Assembly: GCF_947492715.1 (NCBI RefSeq) | Contig: NZ_CANLNS010000008.1 | Location: forward strand, 124,001 to 188,000 | Origin: an uncultured Psychroserpens sp. | GTDB lineage: Bacteria; Bacteroidota; Bacteroidia; Flavobacteriales; Flavobacteriaceae | Reading direction: 5' to 3' | DNA length: 64,000 nucleotides | Part shown: positions 41,776-50,669 of the stretch, in pieces | Position numbering within the stretch: the first letter of the stretch is position 1 | How the letters are laid out: every line of letters starts with the position of its first letter | Made by a program: the position numbers and the translations under genes | Notes under the pieces: model-generated | Databases searched by the model: none | Seen by the model: the letters and a program-made list of their open reading frames with translations, nothing else | What the model was told of the DNA's origin: nothing

Positions 41776-42081
41776 ATGATTATGAATGTAAACTTTCAAT
41801 ATGTAGATGTAGATAAAAGTGATACCCTAAGCGCTTTTACAAGAGAGAAACTAGCAAAACTTTTTAATAGATATGAATTTATCGTTGGTGCAGATGTGTT
41901 CTTTAAAAAAGATCTTAATGAACCAATAAATAATGCGATTTGTAGTATAAGGTTGAGTTTGCCTGGTCCTCGACTATTTGCAACATCCAATGAAAAGAAA
42001 CATGAAGTGGCCGTGCGCCAAACGATTAGTGATTTAGAACGCCAACTTAAGAAACGTAAAGAAATTTATAAGGTGTATTAA
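41776..42081 (+). CDS. HPF/RaiA-like ribosome-associated protein (101 aa)
   Basis: A short form of the hibernation-promoting factor family, which binds the 30S decoding region in slow growth and stops translation. VNFQYVDVDKSDTLSAFTRE at residues 4-23 and the basic C-terminal helix (HEVAVRQTISDLERQLKKRK near 76-95) match the beta-alpha-beta-beta-beta-alpha fold. It lacks the long-HPF dimerisation domain. The ATG at 41776 could be replaced by 41782. An inverted repeat lies just upstream. Confidence 0.85.
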   Translation: MIMNVNFQYVDVDKSDTLSAFTREKLAKLFNRYEFIVGADVFFKKDLNEPINNAICSIRLSLPGPRLFATSNEKKHEVAVRQTISDLERQLKKRKEIYKVY

Positions 42082-42106
42082 TTCACTAAAAAATTAAAAT
42101 AATCTC

Positions 42107-42526
42107 ATGCCTGAAAACATTGCAGATAGTAGAATTTCAAAAGTGTTCTTGCTTCTGGTTTGTTTTCAGGCTTTGCATTCTATAGAAGAATATATAGGTA
42201 AACTTTGGGAAAATTTCCCTCCTGCAACTTGGTTAACTGGTGTGGTATCAGATGATCATCATTTAGGGTTTTTAATCATCAATATTGGGTTATTTGTTGT
42301 AGGGCTAATAAGTTGGTACGTTCTGGTGAAGCCAAATCACAAATTAGCAAAATTTCCCATTATAGTTTGGATCTTAATAGAGTTAATGAACGGTGTTGGA
42401 CATCCGCTTTGGAGCATCATGCAAGGCTCCTATACGCCTGGTGTTCTAACGGCACCTTTTCTGCTTATAACAGCTTTATATTTAATAAAACTTATCTATG
42501 ATGATAGGGTTCGTTTTTCAAAATAG
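42107..42526 (+). CDS. HXXEE domain membrane protein (139 aa)
   Basis: A small integral membrane protein with four hydrophobic segments. It carries the family signature HSIEEYIGKLW near residue 24 (HxxEE) and a second conserved ELMNGVGHPLWSIMQG near 93. The conserved His and Glu in the membrane suggest a metal or proton role, but the family function is unknown. It begins 25 bp after the HPF-like gene. Its last 35 bp overlap the convergent rlmH gene. Confidence 0.8.
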   Translation: MPENIADSRISKVFLLLVCFQALHSIEEYIGKLWENFPPATWLTGVVSDDHHLGFLIINIGLFVVGLISWYVLVKPNHKLAKFPIIVWILIELMNGVGHPLWSIMQGSYTPGVLTAPFLLITALYLIKLIYDDRVRFSK

Positions 42527-42965
42527 TAAAACCTCTGTACAACTGCTCGATAACAAATAATCGAATCATTTGGTGAGAGAATGTCATTTTAGACAATGCT
42601 ACTTTTCCACGTGCTTTTTGATACACTTCAGACGAAAAACCGTAAGGTCCACCAATAACGAAAACCAATTGCTTAATACCAGAATTCATATGTTTTTGTA
42701 AATACTGGGAAAAGGCAACAGAATCAAACTGTTTCCCATTTTCATCAAGTAAAATAAGTACGTCAGATGTATTGATTTTATTCAATATAAGTTCGCCTTC
42801 TTTTTGTTTTTGCTGATCTTCGCTTAAATGCTTTGTCTTTTTGAGATCTGGTATGATTTCAAATTCAAACTTTACATAAAACCCTAAACGTTTTTGATAA
42901 TCATCAATTAACGATTGTAAATCCCTATGGTCTGTTTTGCCTATAGCAAGAAGTTTAATTGTCAT
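42492..42965 (-). CDS. rlmH: 23S rRNA (pseudouridine1915-N3)-methyltransferase (157 aa)
   Basis: A SPOUT enzyme that methylates pseudouridine 1915 in helix 69 of 23S rRNA on the 70S ribosome. LLAIGKTDHRDLQSLIDDYQ is at residues 4-23, LDENGKQFDSVAFSQYL near 74 and VFVIGGPYGFSSEVYQKA near 102 (SAM-binding knot). LSKMTFSHQMIRLFVIEQLY near 124-143 ends in the conserved C-terminal tyrosine region YHHR. A TAACTTTG box lies 4 nt before the ATG. Confidence 0.95.
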   Translation of the reverse strand: MTIKLLAIGKTDHRDLQSLIDDYQKRLGFYVKFEFEIIPDLKKTKHLSEDQQKQKEGELILNKINTSDVLILLDENGKQFDSVAFSQYLQKHMNSGIKQLVFVIGGPYGFSSEVYQKARGKVALSKMTFSHQMIRLFVIEQLYRGFTILKNEPYHHR

Positions 42966-42969
42966 GTTT

Positions 42970-42977
42970 CAAAGTTA
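42970..42977 (-). promoter_or_regulatory. -7 promoter box TAACTTTG (rlmH)
   Basis: A perfect TAnnTTTG match on the minus strand with 4 nt before the ATG at 42965, predicting a leaderless or nearly leaderless mRNA. Confidence 0.45.
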
Positions 42978-43034
42978 GACTTTTTTGAAATTTTTTAAGT
43001 TGCAATTGCTATTTTTACATGAAATATCTAAAAC

Positions 43035-43892
43035 ATGATTTCACAAGAACAATTTGATAAAGAAATAGAAGGCATCATAGCAAATGCGATTAGAGAAGAT
43101 GTAGGTGACGGTGACCATAGTTCTTTGGCCTGTATTCCAGCTTCGGCACAAGGAAAAGCTAAGCTTTTGGTTAAAGATGATGGCATTATAGCAGGTGTTG
43201 AGTTTGCTAAACAAGTATTTGCTTATGTAGATGCAAACATGAAAGTAGAAATGCTAATACAAGACGGGAGTCAGGTGCGTTATGGAGATATTGTGTTTTA
43301 TGTTGAAGGTGCGTCACAGTCTATATTAAAAGCAGAACGACTAGTACTTAACGCCATGCAACGTATGAGTGCAATTGCTACAAAGACAAAAAAGTTTGTA
43401 GACCTTTTGGAAGGAACTGGCACTAAAATTTTAGATACAAGAAAAACAACTCCGGGAATAAGAGCCCTCGAAAAATGGGCCGTAAAAATTGGGGGAGGAG
43501 AAAATCATCGATTTGCACTATATGATATGATAATGCTAAAAGATAATCACATTGACTTTGCAGGTGGTATAACAAAAGCCATTAATAAAACGAAGCATTA
43601 TTTAAAAGAAACTAATCGTGATCTAAAAATTATTGTTGAAGCAAGAGATTTAAATGAAATTAAAGAAATTTTAGAAACAGAAGGCGTCTATCGTATTCTC
43701 ATTGATAATTTCAATTATGAAGACACACGAACAGCTGTGAAATTAATTGGAGATCAATGTTTAACAGAATCTTCAGGAGGCATTAACGAAAAAACCGTTA
43801 GAAATTATGCCGAGTGTGGCGTAGATTATATTTCTTCGGGCGCATTGACACATTCGGTTTATAACATGGATTTAAGCCTGAAAGCTGTTTAA
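43035..43892 (+). CDS. nadC: Nicotinate-nucleotide diphosphorylase, carboxylating (285 aa)
   Basis: Converts quinolinate and PRPP to nicotinate mononucleotide in de novo NAD synthesis. AIREDVGDGDHSSLACIP near residue 18, LNAMQRMSAIATKTKKFVD near 104, ILDTRKTTPGIRALEKWAV near 131-149 and GGENHRFALYDMIMLKDNHI near 154-173 form the active site. SSGGINEKTVRNYAECGVDY near 247 binds phosphate. Full length. It is followed directly (1-nt overlap, TAATG) by the BrkB-like gene. Confidence 0.96.
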   Translation: MISQEQFDKEIEGIIANAIREDVGDGDHSSLACIPASAQGKAKLLVKDDGIIAGVEFAKQVFAYVDANMKVEMLIQDGSQVRYGDIVFYVEGASQSILKAERLVLNAMQRMSAIATKTKKFVDLLEGTGTKILDTRKTTPGIRALEKWAVKIGGGENHRFALYDMIMLKDNHIDFAGGITKAINKTKHYLKETNRDLKIIVEARDLNEIKEILETEGVYRILIDNFNYEDTRTAVKLIGDQCLTESSGGINEKTVRNYAECGVDYISSGALTHSVYNMDLSLKAV

Positions 43893-44845
43893 TGTCAAAG
43901 CCTTTAAAAGAGATATTGAGCAATATTCCCATAGTAAATCACATTGTAGATATACTAAGAAAAATAAAGCTGCCCGCGCTTCAAGGACTAACATTATATG
44001 ATTTACTAGAACTCTATGCGATAGGGATTTTTAAGGGAGCACTTACAGCAAGAGCAAGTGCAATTGCGTTTAGTTTTTTTACAGCTATTTTTCCCTTTTT
44101 ATTGTTTGTACTTATCTTAATGCCTTATATACCCATTGAGGGCTTTCAAAATGAGTTTCAACAATTTTTAACCTCGTTTTTGCCACCACAAACATCAGAT
44201 TTTTTCTTTTCTAATATCTTCGAAAATATTGAAAATACAGAGCGTGGTGGTTTATTGTCATCTGTTTTTATTGTGTCTATTTTACTAATGGCAAATGGCG
44301 TTAATGCCGTGTTTTCTGGATTTGAGAATTCGTATCATCAAGAACTCACTAGAAATATATTTAAACAATACCTCTATGCTCTTGGTGTGGCATTGATATT
44401 GGCCTTACTGGTCATTCTAACTGTTGCTTTTTTTGGATATTTCCAAATTTATGTCATTCAACCGTTATACGAGCAGTTCGATAGTCTTCAGTATCCAACC
44501 AATGATGCCAATGTGTTTTGGGTGGTGTTTGCAAAGTATTTGTTCTTTGTTTTTATGGTGTATATAGCCACTGCTACCTTGTATTACTTCGGAACGAAAG
44601 AAGGACGTACTTCAAAGTTTTTCTCAATTGGTGCTTTATTTACAACGCTATTAATCATATTAACATCCTATTTGTTTGGTATTTATATTGAAAACTTCTC
44701 ACAGTACAATAAGCTCTATGGTTCTATTGGAGCTTTGTTAATTTTACTATTGTATTTATGGCTTAATGCTAATATATTGTTGTTGGGTTATGAACTAAAT
44801 GCAACGATTAGACGTTTAAAAAAGAAAAGATATGATGAAGAATAA
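43892..44845 (+). CDS. YihY/BrkB family inner-membrane protein (317 aa)
   Basis: A polytopic membrane protein of the former RNase BN/BrkB family, with six hydrophobic segments. ALTARASAIAFSFFTAIFPF near residue 50, MANGVNAVFSGFENSYHQEL near 133 and the C-terminal LLLYLWLNANILLLGYELNA near 287-306 are family marks. Its molecular role is not settled; it is not an established RNase. It overlaps nadC by 1 nt and the DUF2147 gene by 14 nt, so it belongs to a tightly coupled operon. Confidence 0.9.
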   Translation: MSKPLKEILSNIPIVNHIVDILRKIKLPALQGLTLYDLLELYAIGIFKGALTARASAIAFSFFTAIFPFLLFVLILMPYIPIEGFQNEFQQFLTSFLPPQTSDFFFSNIFENIENTERGGLLSSVFIVSILLMANGVNAVFSGFENSYHQELTRNIFKQYLYALGVALILALLVILTVAFFGYFQIYVIQPLYEQFDSLQYPTNDANVFWVVFAKYLFFVFMVYIATATLYYFGTKEGRTSKFFSIGALFTTLLIILTSYLFGIYIENFSQYNKLYGSIGALLILLLYLWLNANILLLGYELNATIRRLKKKRYDEE

Positions 44846-45266
44846 TAAATATTACCTAGTTGTATTGATACTTTTGATGACTTTAACGGTATCTGCTCAA
44901 AGTGTACTCGGAAAATGGAAAACCGTTGATGACGAAACAGGAGAGGAGAAATCTATCGTTGAAATTTATAAGGAAAATGGGAAAATCTACGGAAAGATTA
45001 TCGAAATTTTTGACCCCGAGAAACGAGATTTGCCATGCAAGTTTTGCAAAGGAGATGATTATAATAAACCTGTTCTGGGTTTAAAAATCATTAAGGATAT
45101 GGTGAAATCTGGTAACGCTTATAAAAAAGGAACCATTACAAACCCCGAAGATGGAAAGACATATGAGTGCCGATTAAAACTTGATGGAGACAATAACGAT
45201 CGACTTCAAGTTAGAGGTTATATCGCTTTTTTCTATAGAACGCAGTATTGGTTAAGGGTACAATAA
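44832..45266 (+). CDS. DUF2147 family secreted protein (144 aa)
   Basis: A signal peptide (residues 1-22, LTVSA before QSVLG) leads into a DUF2147 beta-barrel-like domain: VLGKWKTVDDETGEEKSIVE near residue 25, CKFCKGDDYNKPVLGLKII near 75, GTITNPEDGKTYECRLKL near 98 and LQVRGYIAFFYRTQYWLRV near 125. The CxxC in CKFC may bind metal or form a disulphide. The family is envelope-located with unknown function. It overlaps the BrkB-like gene by 14 bp. Confidence 0.88.
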   Translation: MMKNNKYYLVVLILLMTLTVSAQSVLGKWKTVDDETGEEKSIVEIYKENGKIYGKIIEIFDPEKRDLPCKFCKGDDYNKPVLGLKIIKDMVKSGNAYKKGTITNPEDGKTYECRLKLDGDNNDRLQVRGYIAFFYRTQYWLRVQ

Positions 45267-45273
45267 GTATAAT

Positions 45274-46056
45274 ATGGCATTAGGTATTGTAATTGTTCTT
45301 TCTTTCGTCGTCGGTCTTGCCTTATTGCTTTATTTTCTTTTAGGTTTCGAAAAGAAGTCAGGAGACAAAGATCAAGAACAAATGCGTAGAAGTTTAGAAG
45401 AGGAGTATATTTTCCATCCCGAAACAAATGCTAAGATAAGTTTAGAACAAGCCGAATCTGGTGAATGGGATGTTAACGGCAACGAATTTTGGGAGCGATC
45501 TGAAGAGGACATTAGAAAATTTGCTTTTGAAGATCAAAAGATTATGGAGCGAGCGTTAAATTATCTTAGGTCAAGTAAACGGTTTTTAAAAGCCGAGCCT
45601 CTAAATGATGAGAGCATAGAGACCTTATATCAAACCAAAATACTCAACCAAACCGAAAATTGGATTTACAGTGATATATTTTATTTTGATTCTGGTTATG
45701 TGTTTGCGCCACATTTAAAAGGAGAGTACAAATTGGTAATGTGGCTAAGGATTGATGCCATAAACGGGCATTACTATTTCAGAGAGAAAACAAAAACCGA
45801 AGCCTTTTTTGATAAAATCAGAAATGATGATGATATAAGTCTAATCAATTACGAGTGCTATACCTTTAAGCGGTCTAATCAAATAACACGCGTTAAAGAC
45901 CTTATGAGTAAGCTAAGTGGTTTTAATCACTTAGAGATAGAAATTATGGACAATAATCTATTTATTAAAACAGATCGGTTGATAAACAAAGAAGATGTCA
46001 TTACCTTTGAAAAGATTTTATCAATCTTGTATAGAGACATCAAACCGTTCCACTGA
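45274..46056 (+). CDS. Membrane-anchored protein of unknown function (260 aa)
   Basis: One N-terminal transmembrane helix (residues 3-25) is followed by a charged cytoplasmic-looking domain. The domain begins with an acidic stretch (DKDQEQMRRSLEEEY) and has SGEWDVNGNEFWERSEEDI near residue 63 and YVFAPHLKGEYKLVMWLRID near 138. No known domain was recognised. It lies 7 bp after the DUF2147 gene, and its stop sits at the priA start region, so it is part of the same operon. Confidence 0.75.
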   Translation: MALGIVIVLSFVVGLALLLYFLLGFEKKSGDKDQEQMRRSLEEEYIFHPETNAKISLEQAESGEWDVNGNEFWERSEEDIRKFAFEDQKIMERALNYLRSSKRFLKAEPLNDESIETLYQTKILNQTENWIYSDIFYFDSGYVFAPHLKGEYKLVMWLRIDAINGHYYFREKTKTEAFFDKIRNDDDISLINYECYTFKRSNQITRVKDLMSKLSGFNHLEIEIMDNNLFIKTDRLINKEDVITFEKILSILYRDIKPFH

Positions 46057-46057
46057 G

Positions 46058-48511
46058 CTGAATTATTTTATCAACGTCATATTGCCAATTCCCCTTGCTA
46101 AGAGTTTTACCTATGCCATTACTCAGGCAGAAGCTAACTTTTTGCAGCCTGGTATTCGCGTGTCTGTTCCTTTCGGAAAAACAAAAATTTATACAGCACT
46201 GGTCATCGAGGTACATAATGATGCTCCTTTGACTTATGAAGCAAAAGAGATTCATCAAATTTTAGACGATACTCCTATTGTAACACAAGTGCAATTACAA
46301 CATTGGAGGTGGATTTCAGAGTACTATATGTGCACATTGGGAGATGTCATGAGAGCCGCTTTACCAAGCGCTTTTATTTTGGAAAGCGAAACAGTTATTT
46401 CCAAGAATGATAAGACGATTATTAATGACGAAGATTTAAAAGATGATGAATTCGTTGTATATGAAGCCTTACACCATCAGTCGTCATTAAAGATTCAGGA
46501 TTTGATGTCCATTCTAGATAAAAAGAATGTCTTGCCAGTTATTAAGCGATTGCTCGATAAAGATGCCATTTCAGTGCAAGAAGAAATATATGAGAAGTAC
46601 AAACCCAAATTAGTACGTTATGCAAAATTAAATGCTTCCTTTTCTACGGAAATAGGATTGCAAGAATTGCTGTCCGATTTGAGTAGAGCACCAAAACAGA
46701 GAGATGTCATCATGACTTTGTTTTCTATTTCGGCGCAAACGAAAAAACCTGTTAAGGTATCTGATTTGATTTCTGAAAGCGGCGCATCATCTACCATAGT
46801 TAAAGCACTAATAGATAAAGAGATTCTGGAAGAATATCATATTCAAACAGATCGTGTTCAATATGAAGGTGGCACAAACGAAGATTCAAAACATTTAAAC
46901 GCACATCAAGAAAATGCTTTAAATGAAATTATTGAATCTTTTGAAAATCAAAACATTACGCTTCTTCATGGCGTGACATCATCGGGAAAAACAGAGATCT
47001 ATGTAAAGCTCATTGAAACCCAACTAGAAGCTAAAAAGCAAGTCTTGTATTTATTGCCAGAAATAGCTTTAACAACGCAATTAGTTGAGCGCCTTCAGTA
47101 TTATTTTGGGGAAAAAGTAGCTGTATTTCATAGTAAGTATTCATCACATGAACGTGTTGAGGTTTGGAATAATGTATTGAGAAATGCTCCAACAGCACAA
47201 GTTATTTTAGGAGCACGTTCTTCAGTATTATTACCATTTAATAATTTGGGATTAATTATTGTTGATGAAGAACACGAATCATCATACAAACAATTTGATC
47301 CAGCGCCAAGATACCACGCTCGTGATACTGCTATTGTGTTGGCTAGTATCTTTAAGTGCAAAACTTTATTAGGTTCGGCTACACCTAGCTTAGAGAGTTA
47401 TTTCAATGCAAAACAGGAGAAGTATGGGTTGGTGACATTGAACCATCGTTATAACGATGTGCTTATGCCAGATATTGAGTTGGTGGATATTAAGGACAAG
47501 CACAAACGTAAGCGCATGCAAGGTCATTTTAGCGATCGACTCATTGAAGAAATGACAGAGACCTTAAAAAATGGCCATCAAATTATCTTGTTTCAAAATA
47601 GGCGTGGATTTTCTCCAATTGTAGAATGTCATACCTGCGGTCATTCTCCTCAGTGTCCAAATTGTGATGTAAGTTTGACGTTTCATCAATATAAAAACCA
47701 ACTACGTTGTCATTATTGTGGCTATAATACAGTAATGCCAAAAACATGTGATGCTTGTAGTAGCCACGAATTAGATAGTAAAGGGTTTGGAACCGAACAA
47801 GTAGAGCAGGAGGTAAAGCAACTATTTCCAGATTATCAAGTGGCGCGTATGGATTTGGATACAACACGCGGTAAATATGGTTATGAGAAAATTATAACGG
47901 CTTTAGAGCAAGGGCAAATAGATATTTTGGTTGGAACCCAGATGCTTACTAAAGGATTGGATTTTAGAAATGTAAAACTTGTAGGTATTATGAATGCCGA
48001 CAATATGCTCAATTATCCAGACTTTAGAGCCCACGAACGTAGCTACCAATTAATGACGCAGGTATCCGGTAGAGCTGGGCGCACAGAAGAACGCGGGAAA
48101 GTATTGATACAAACATATAACCCGTATCATAATATATTGCAACAAGTGTCTACCAATAATTACTTGCAGATGTTTGAAGAGCAATTAGATGAGCGACATA
48201 TCTATAAATATCCGCCAATTTATAGAATGATAAAAATTACGCTAAAACACAAAGATTATAATCGTGTTAATGTTGGAGCAGATTGGTATGCGAAATCACT
48301 ACGAACCGTATTTAACCAAAATGTACTTGGCCCCGAGTTTCCTCCTGTGGCTAGAATTAGAAATCAATATTTAAAGCACATATTGGTAAAGATTCCACAG
48401 AAACAATCTTTGGGAAAAACAAAAGAAGCTATTATTAAAATTAATAACAGCTTCCTGAGTGTAAAAGATTTTAGGGCAATAAGAGTAATTTTAAATGTCG
48501 ATAATTATTAA
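46058..48511 (+). CDS. priA: Primosomal protein N', replication restart helicase (start uncertain)
   Basis: 3'-5' DNA helicase that reloads the replisome at stalled forks. The N-terminal DNA-binding domain begins NYFINVILPIPL. Walker A is LHGVTSSGKTEIYVKL, the DEAH-type box is IIVDEEHESSYKQ, GSATPSLES is motif III, and eight zinc-binding Cys appear in CHTCGHSPQCPNCD and CHYCGY ... CDACSS. QVSGRAGRTEERGKVLIQT is motif VI. Family members start where this frame has CTG (46058), 1 nt after the previous stop. The nearest in-frame ATG is 45995, which adds 21 residues and overlaps the upstream gene by 62 bp. Confidence 0.9.
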   Translation: MNYFINVILPIPLAKSFTYAITQAEANFLQPGIRVSVPFGKTKIYTALVIEVHNDAPLTYEAKEIHQILDDTPIVTQVQLQHWRWISEYYMCTLGDVMRAALPSAFILESETVISKNDKTIINDEDLKDDEFVVYEALHHQSSLKIQDLMSILDKKNVLPVIKRLLDKDAISVQEEIYEKYKPKLVRYAKLNASFSTEIGLQELLSDLSRAPKQRDVIMTLFSISAQTKKPVKVSDLISESGASSTIVKALIDKEILEEYHIQTDRVQYEGGTNEDSKHLNAHQENALNEIIESFENQNITLLHGVTSSGKTEIYVKLIETQLEAKKQVLYLLPEIALTTQLVERLQYYFGEKVAVFHSKYSSHERVEVWNNVLRNAPTAQVILGARSSVLLPFNNLGLIIVDEEHESSYKQFDPAPRYHARDTAIVLASIFKCKTLLGSATPSLESYFNAKQEKYGLVTLNHRYNDVLMPDIELVDIKDKHKRKRMQGHFSDRLIEEMTETLKNGHQIILFQNRRGFSPIVECHTCGHSPQCPNCDVSLTFHQYKNQLRCHYCGYNTVMPKTCDACSSHELDSKGFGTEQVEQEVKQLFPDYQVARMDLDTTRGKYGYEKIITALEQGQIDILVGTQMLTKGLDFRNVKLVGIMNADNMLNYPDFRAHERSYQLMTQVSGRAGRTEERGKVLIQTYNPYHNILQQVSTNNYLQMFEEQLDERHIYKYPPIYRMIKITLKHKDYNRVNVGADWYAKSLRTVFNQNVLGPEFPPVARIRNQYLKHILVKIPQKQSLGKTKEAIIKINNSFLSVKDFRAIRVILNVDNY

Positions 48512-48570
48512 AAAGCTAATTAGTTAGGTTAGTTATAAGTTATATCTTCAAACTATTAGTCTTAGCGCCT

Positions 48571-49266
48571 TTAAATATTGTTAAGAGCGTCAACAAGTTG
48601 GGTTTTCTTGTTTCTACTTAAAGGAATCTCATAAGCACCAACTTCAACATTTTTACTGTTAAATCGATCAACCTTGTCTAGGTTTACAATATATGATTTA
48701 TGGATTCTTAAGAATTTACCTTCTGGTAATTCGTGCTCGAAAGCTTTCATAGTAGATAAAACGACTAAGCTATTTTCTTCAGTAACTAGTTTAACATAGT
48801 CACCAAGAGCTTCAATCCATTTGATATCTTTAATGTAAACTTTTCTCTTTTTTAGATTACTTTTGACAAAGATGTGTTCGCCGTCAGTTTCATTGAAATC
48901 AAGCTTTAATTTATGTTGCTCTAGTGCTTTTTCCACAGATTGATTAAATCGTTCCCTAGTAATAGGTTTTTGAAGATAATCGGTGGCATCATAATTAAAA
49001 GCTTTAAATGCGTATTCAGTTTTACCTGTAACGAAAATAATTTGGGGTTTGTTGTTGAGTACATCGAGTAGCTCGAAACCATTAAGAACAGGCATCTCAA
49101 TATCTAAGAAGATTAAATCTACTTTATGAGTATTAAGTCCATTCTTGGTCTCTAATGCGCTACTATATTCTGCAATAAGGTTAAGAGAGGAATGATTCTC
49201 TATTAACTTTACAATCGATAAACGTTGAATCGCAGAATCATCAACTACTACACAGTTTAAAGTCAT
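48571..49266 (-). CDS. LytR/AlgR-type response regulator (231 aa)
   Basis: A receiver plus LytTR DNA-binding regulator. The receiver has VVVDDSAIQRLSIVKLIE near residue 6, the phospho-acceptor Asp in LIFLDIEMPVLNGFELLD near 54, the conserved Thr in IIFVTGKTEYAFKAF near 77 and the Lys in DYLQKPI near 100. The LytTR domain follows from about 128 to 228 (IFVKSNLKKRKVYIKDIKWI; FLRIHKSYIVNLDKVDRF). No histidine kinase gene is adjacent, so the partner is elsewhere. Confidence 0.92.
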   Translation of the reverse strand: MTLNCVVVDDSAIQRLSIVKLIENHSSLNLIAEYSSALETKNGLNTHKVDLIFLDIEMPVLNGFELLDVLNNKPQIIFVTGKTEYAFKAFNYDATDYLQKPITRERFNQSVEKALEQHKLKLDFNETDGEHIFVKSNLKKRKVYIKDIKWIEALGDYVKLVTEENSLVVLSTMKAFEHELPEGKFLRIHKSYIVNLDKVDRFNSKNVEVGAYEIPLSRNKKTQLVDALNNI

Positions 49267-49404
49267 AACATTATTTATATTTTAGGTTAAGATATCGACA
49301 ATAGTACGAAAAATTCGGATAAAAACCAAAAAACATCGGTAAAGTGTGAATTTTAACATTATTTTAACATTATCGTGATACCCGAAATTTTATATACAAA
49401 AACG

Positions 49405-49435
49405 TTGCCAGAAATATAAATTATAGTTATTTTTG
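49405..49435 (+). promoter_or_regulatory. Promoter of the rpsF-rpsR-rplI operon
   Basis: TTG (49405-49407), 20 nt, TATTTTTG (49428-49435), an ideal Bacteroidota promoter, giving a leader of about 25 nt. No S6:S18-binding leader structure was recognised in this short leader. Confidence 0.7.
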
Positions 49436-49466
49436 CACTCATTTTTAACACAATAAATAGATTTTT

Positions 49467-49805
49467 ATGAATCATTATGAAACTGTTTTCATCTTAAATC
49501 CCGTTTTATCTGATGACCAGATAAAGGAAACAGTAAAGAAATATGAAGATTTTCTTGTTTCTAGAGGAGCGAAGATGGTAGCCAAAGAAGATTGGGGCTT
49601 AAAAAAATTAGCTTACCCAATCCAAAACAAAAAAAGTGGTTTTTATCACTTATTTGAGTACACTGTAGATGGAGAAGTAGTTAATCCATTAGAAGTAGAG
49701 TTTAGACGTGATGAGCGTTTTATGCGTTACTTAACAGTAAAATTAGACAAGCATGCGATTGCTTGGGCAGAAAAGAGAAGAAAAAGAGATAAACAAAAAG
49801 CGTAA
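49467..49805 (+). CDS. rpsF: 30S ribosomal protein bS6 (112 aa)
   Basis: A small-subunit protein of the 30S platform, binding bS18 and the central domain of 16S r[22 protein letters not shown] at residues 2-20 and [20 protein letters not shown] near 38-57 are the family core. [18 protein letters not shown] near 80 ends the fold, followed by a basic tail. It is first in the classic rpsF-rpsR-rplI operon, 2 bp before rpsR. Confidence 0.97.
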   Translation: MNHYETVFILNPVLSDDQIKETVKKYEDFLVSRGAKMVAKEDWGLKKLAYPIQNKKSGFYHLFEYTVDGEVVNPLEVEFRRDERFMRYLTVKLDKHAIAWAEKRRKRDKQKA

Positions 49806-49807
49806 TT

Positions 49808-50104
49808 ATGTCTTCAATAGAACAACAAGCAAAAGGAAAGAAAGACGGAGAAATTAGATATTTAACTCCGTTGAACATTGACACAAGCAAAACGAAGAAA
49901 TATTGTCGTTTTAAGAAATCTGGAATCAAGTATGTAGATTACAAAGATGCAGATTGGCTATTAGGTTTTGTAAACGAGCAAGGTAAAATTTTACCAAGAC
50001 GTTTAACAGGAACATCTTTAAAATACCAAAGAAAAGTATCTGTAGCTGTGAAAAGAGCGCGTCACTTAGCGTTAATGCCATACGTAGCAGATTTATTAAA
50101 ATAA
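49808..50104 (+). CDS. rpsR: 30S ribosomal protein bS18 (98 aa)
   Basis: A 30S platform protein, partner of bS6. A Bacteroidota-type N-terminal extension (about 20 residues) precedes the conserved part: [20 protein letters not shown] near residue 29, [20 protein letters not shown] near 56 and [20 protein letters not shown] near 76-95. Standard length for the phylum. Confidence 0.97.
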   Translation: MSSIEQQAKGKKDGEIRYLTPLNIDTSKTKKYCRFKKSGIKYVDYKDADWLLGFVNEQGKILPRRLTGTSLKYQRKVSVAVKRARHLALMPYVADLLK

Positions 50105-50117
50105 AATACCAATAACT

Positions 50118-50567
50118 ATGGAACTTATATTAAAACAAGACGTTGAAAATTTAGGATTTAAAGACGATATTGTAACAGTTAAGAACGGTTATGGTAGAAA
50201 CTTTTTAATTCCTCAAGGACAAGCAGTAATGGCAACGTCATCTGCAAGGAAAGTCCTAGAAGAAACTTTGAAGCAAAGAGCTTACAAAGAAAAATCAATT
50301 ATTGATGCAGCAAATAAAACTGCAGAAGCTATTAAAGATTTAGAAATTAAAATTTCTTCTAAAGTAGGTACTGGAGATAAATTATTTGGATCTGTAAATA
50401 ATATTGACTTAGCAAACGAATTACAAAAGACTGGACATGAGATAGATAAGAAGTTTATCTCGGTTGCTGGTGGAACTGTAAAACGTTTAGGAAAATACGA
50501 AGCTGTTGTAAGATTACACAGAGAAGTATCAGTAAATTTACCGTTTGAAGTAGTTGCTGAATCTTAG
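50118..50567 (+). CDS. rplI: 50S ribosomal protein bL9 (149 aa)
   Basis: A large-subunit protein near the L1 stalk with two domains joined by a long helix. MELILKQDVENLGFKDDIVT at residues 1-20, VKNGYGRNFLIPQGQAVMAT near 21-40 (rRNA-binding loop), and a C-terminal domain KVGTGDKLFGSVNNIDLANE near 91 with VRLHREVSVNLPFEVV at the end. Last gene of the operon, followed by an intrinsic terminator. Confidence 0.97.
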   Translation: MELILKQDVENLGFKDDIVTVKNGYGRNFLIPQGQAVMATSSARKVLEETLKQRAYKEKSIIDAANKTAEAIKDLEIKISSKVGTGDKLFGSVNNIDLANELQKTGHEIDKKFISVAGGTVKRLGKYEAVVRLHREVSVNLPFEVVAES

Positions 50568-50599
50568 GTAGTTAACAACAAAGGTTAATAAATACAGAA

Positions 50600-50627
50600 G
50601 GCTGTTCATTTGAACAGCCTTTTTTTA
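50600..50627 (+). terminator. Intrinsic terminator of the rpsF-rpsR-rplI operon
   Basis: GGCTGTTCA (50600-50608) and TGAACAGCC (50611-50619) form a perfect 9-bp stem, followed by seven T. Confidence 0.9.
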
Positions 50628-50669
50628 TTTAACTTTATGCTAATCTATATTAACCAAAAACTAAATCAA

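Noticed and set aside
49436-49466. An S6:S18 autoregulatory leader before rpsF
   Set aside because: The predicted leader is only about 25 nt and shows no paired structure.
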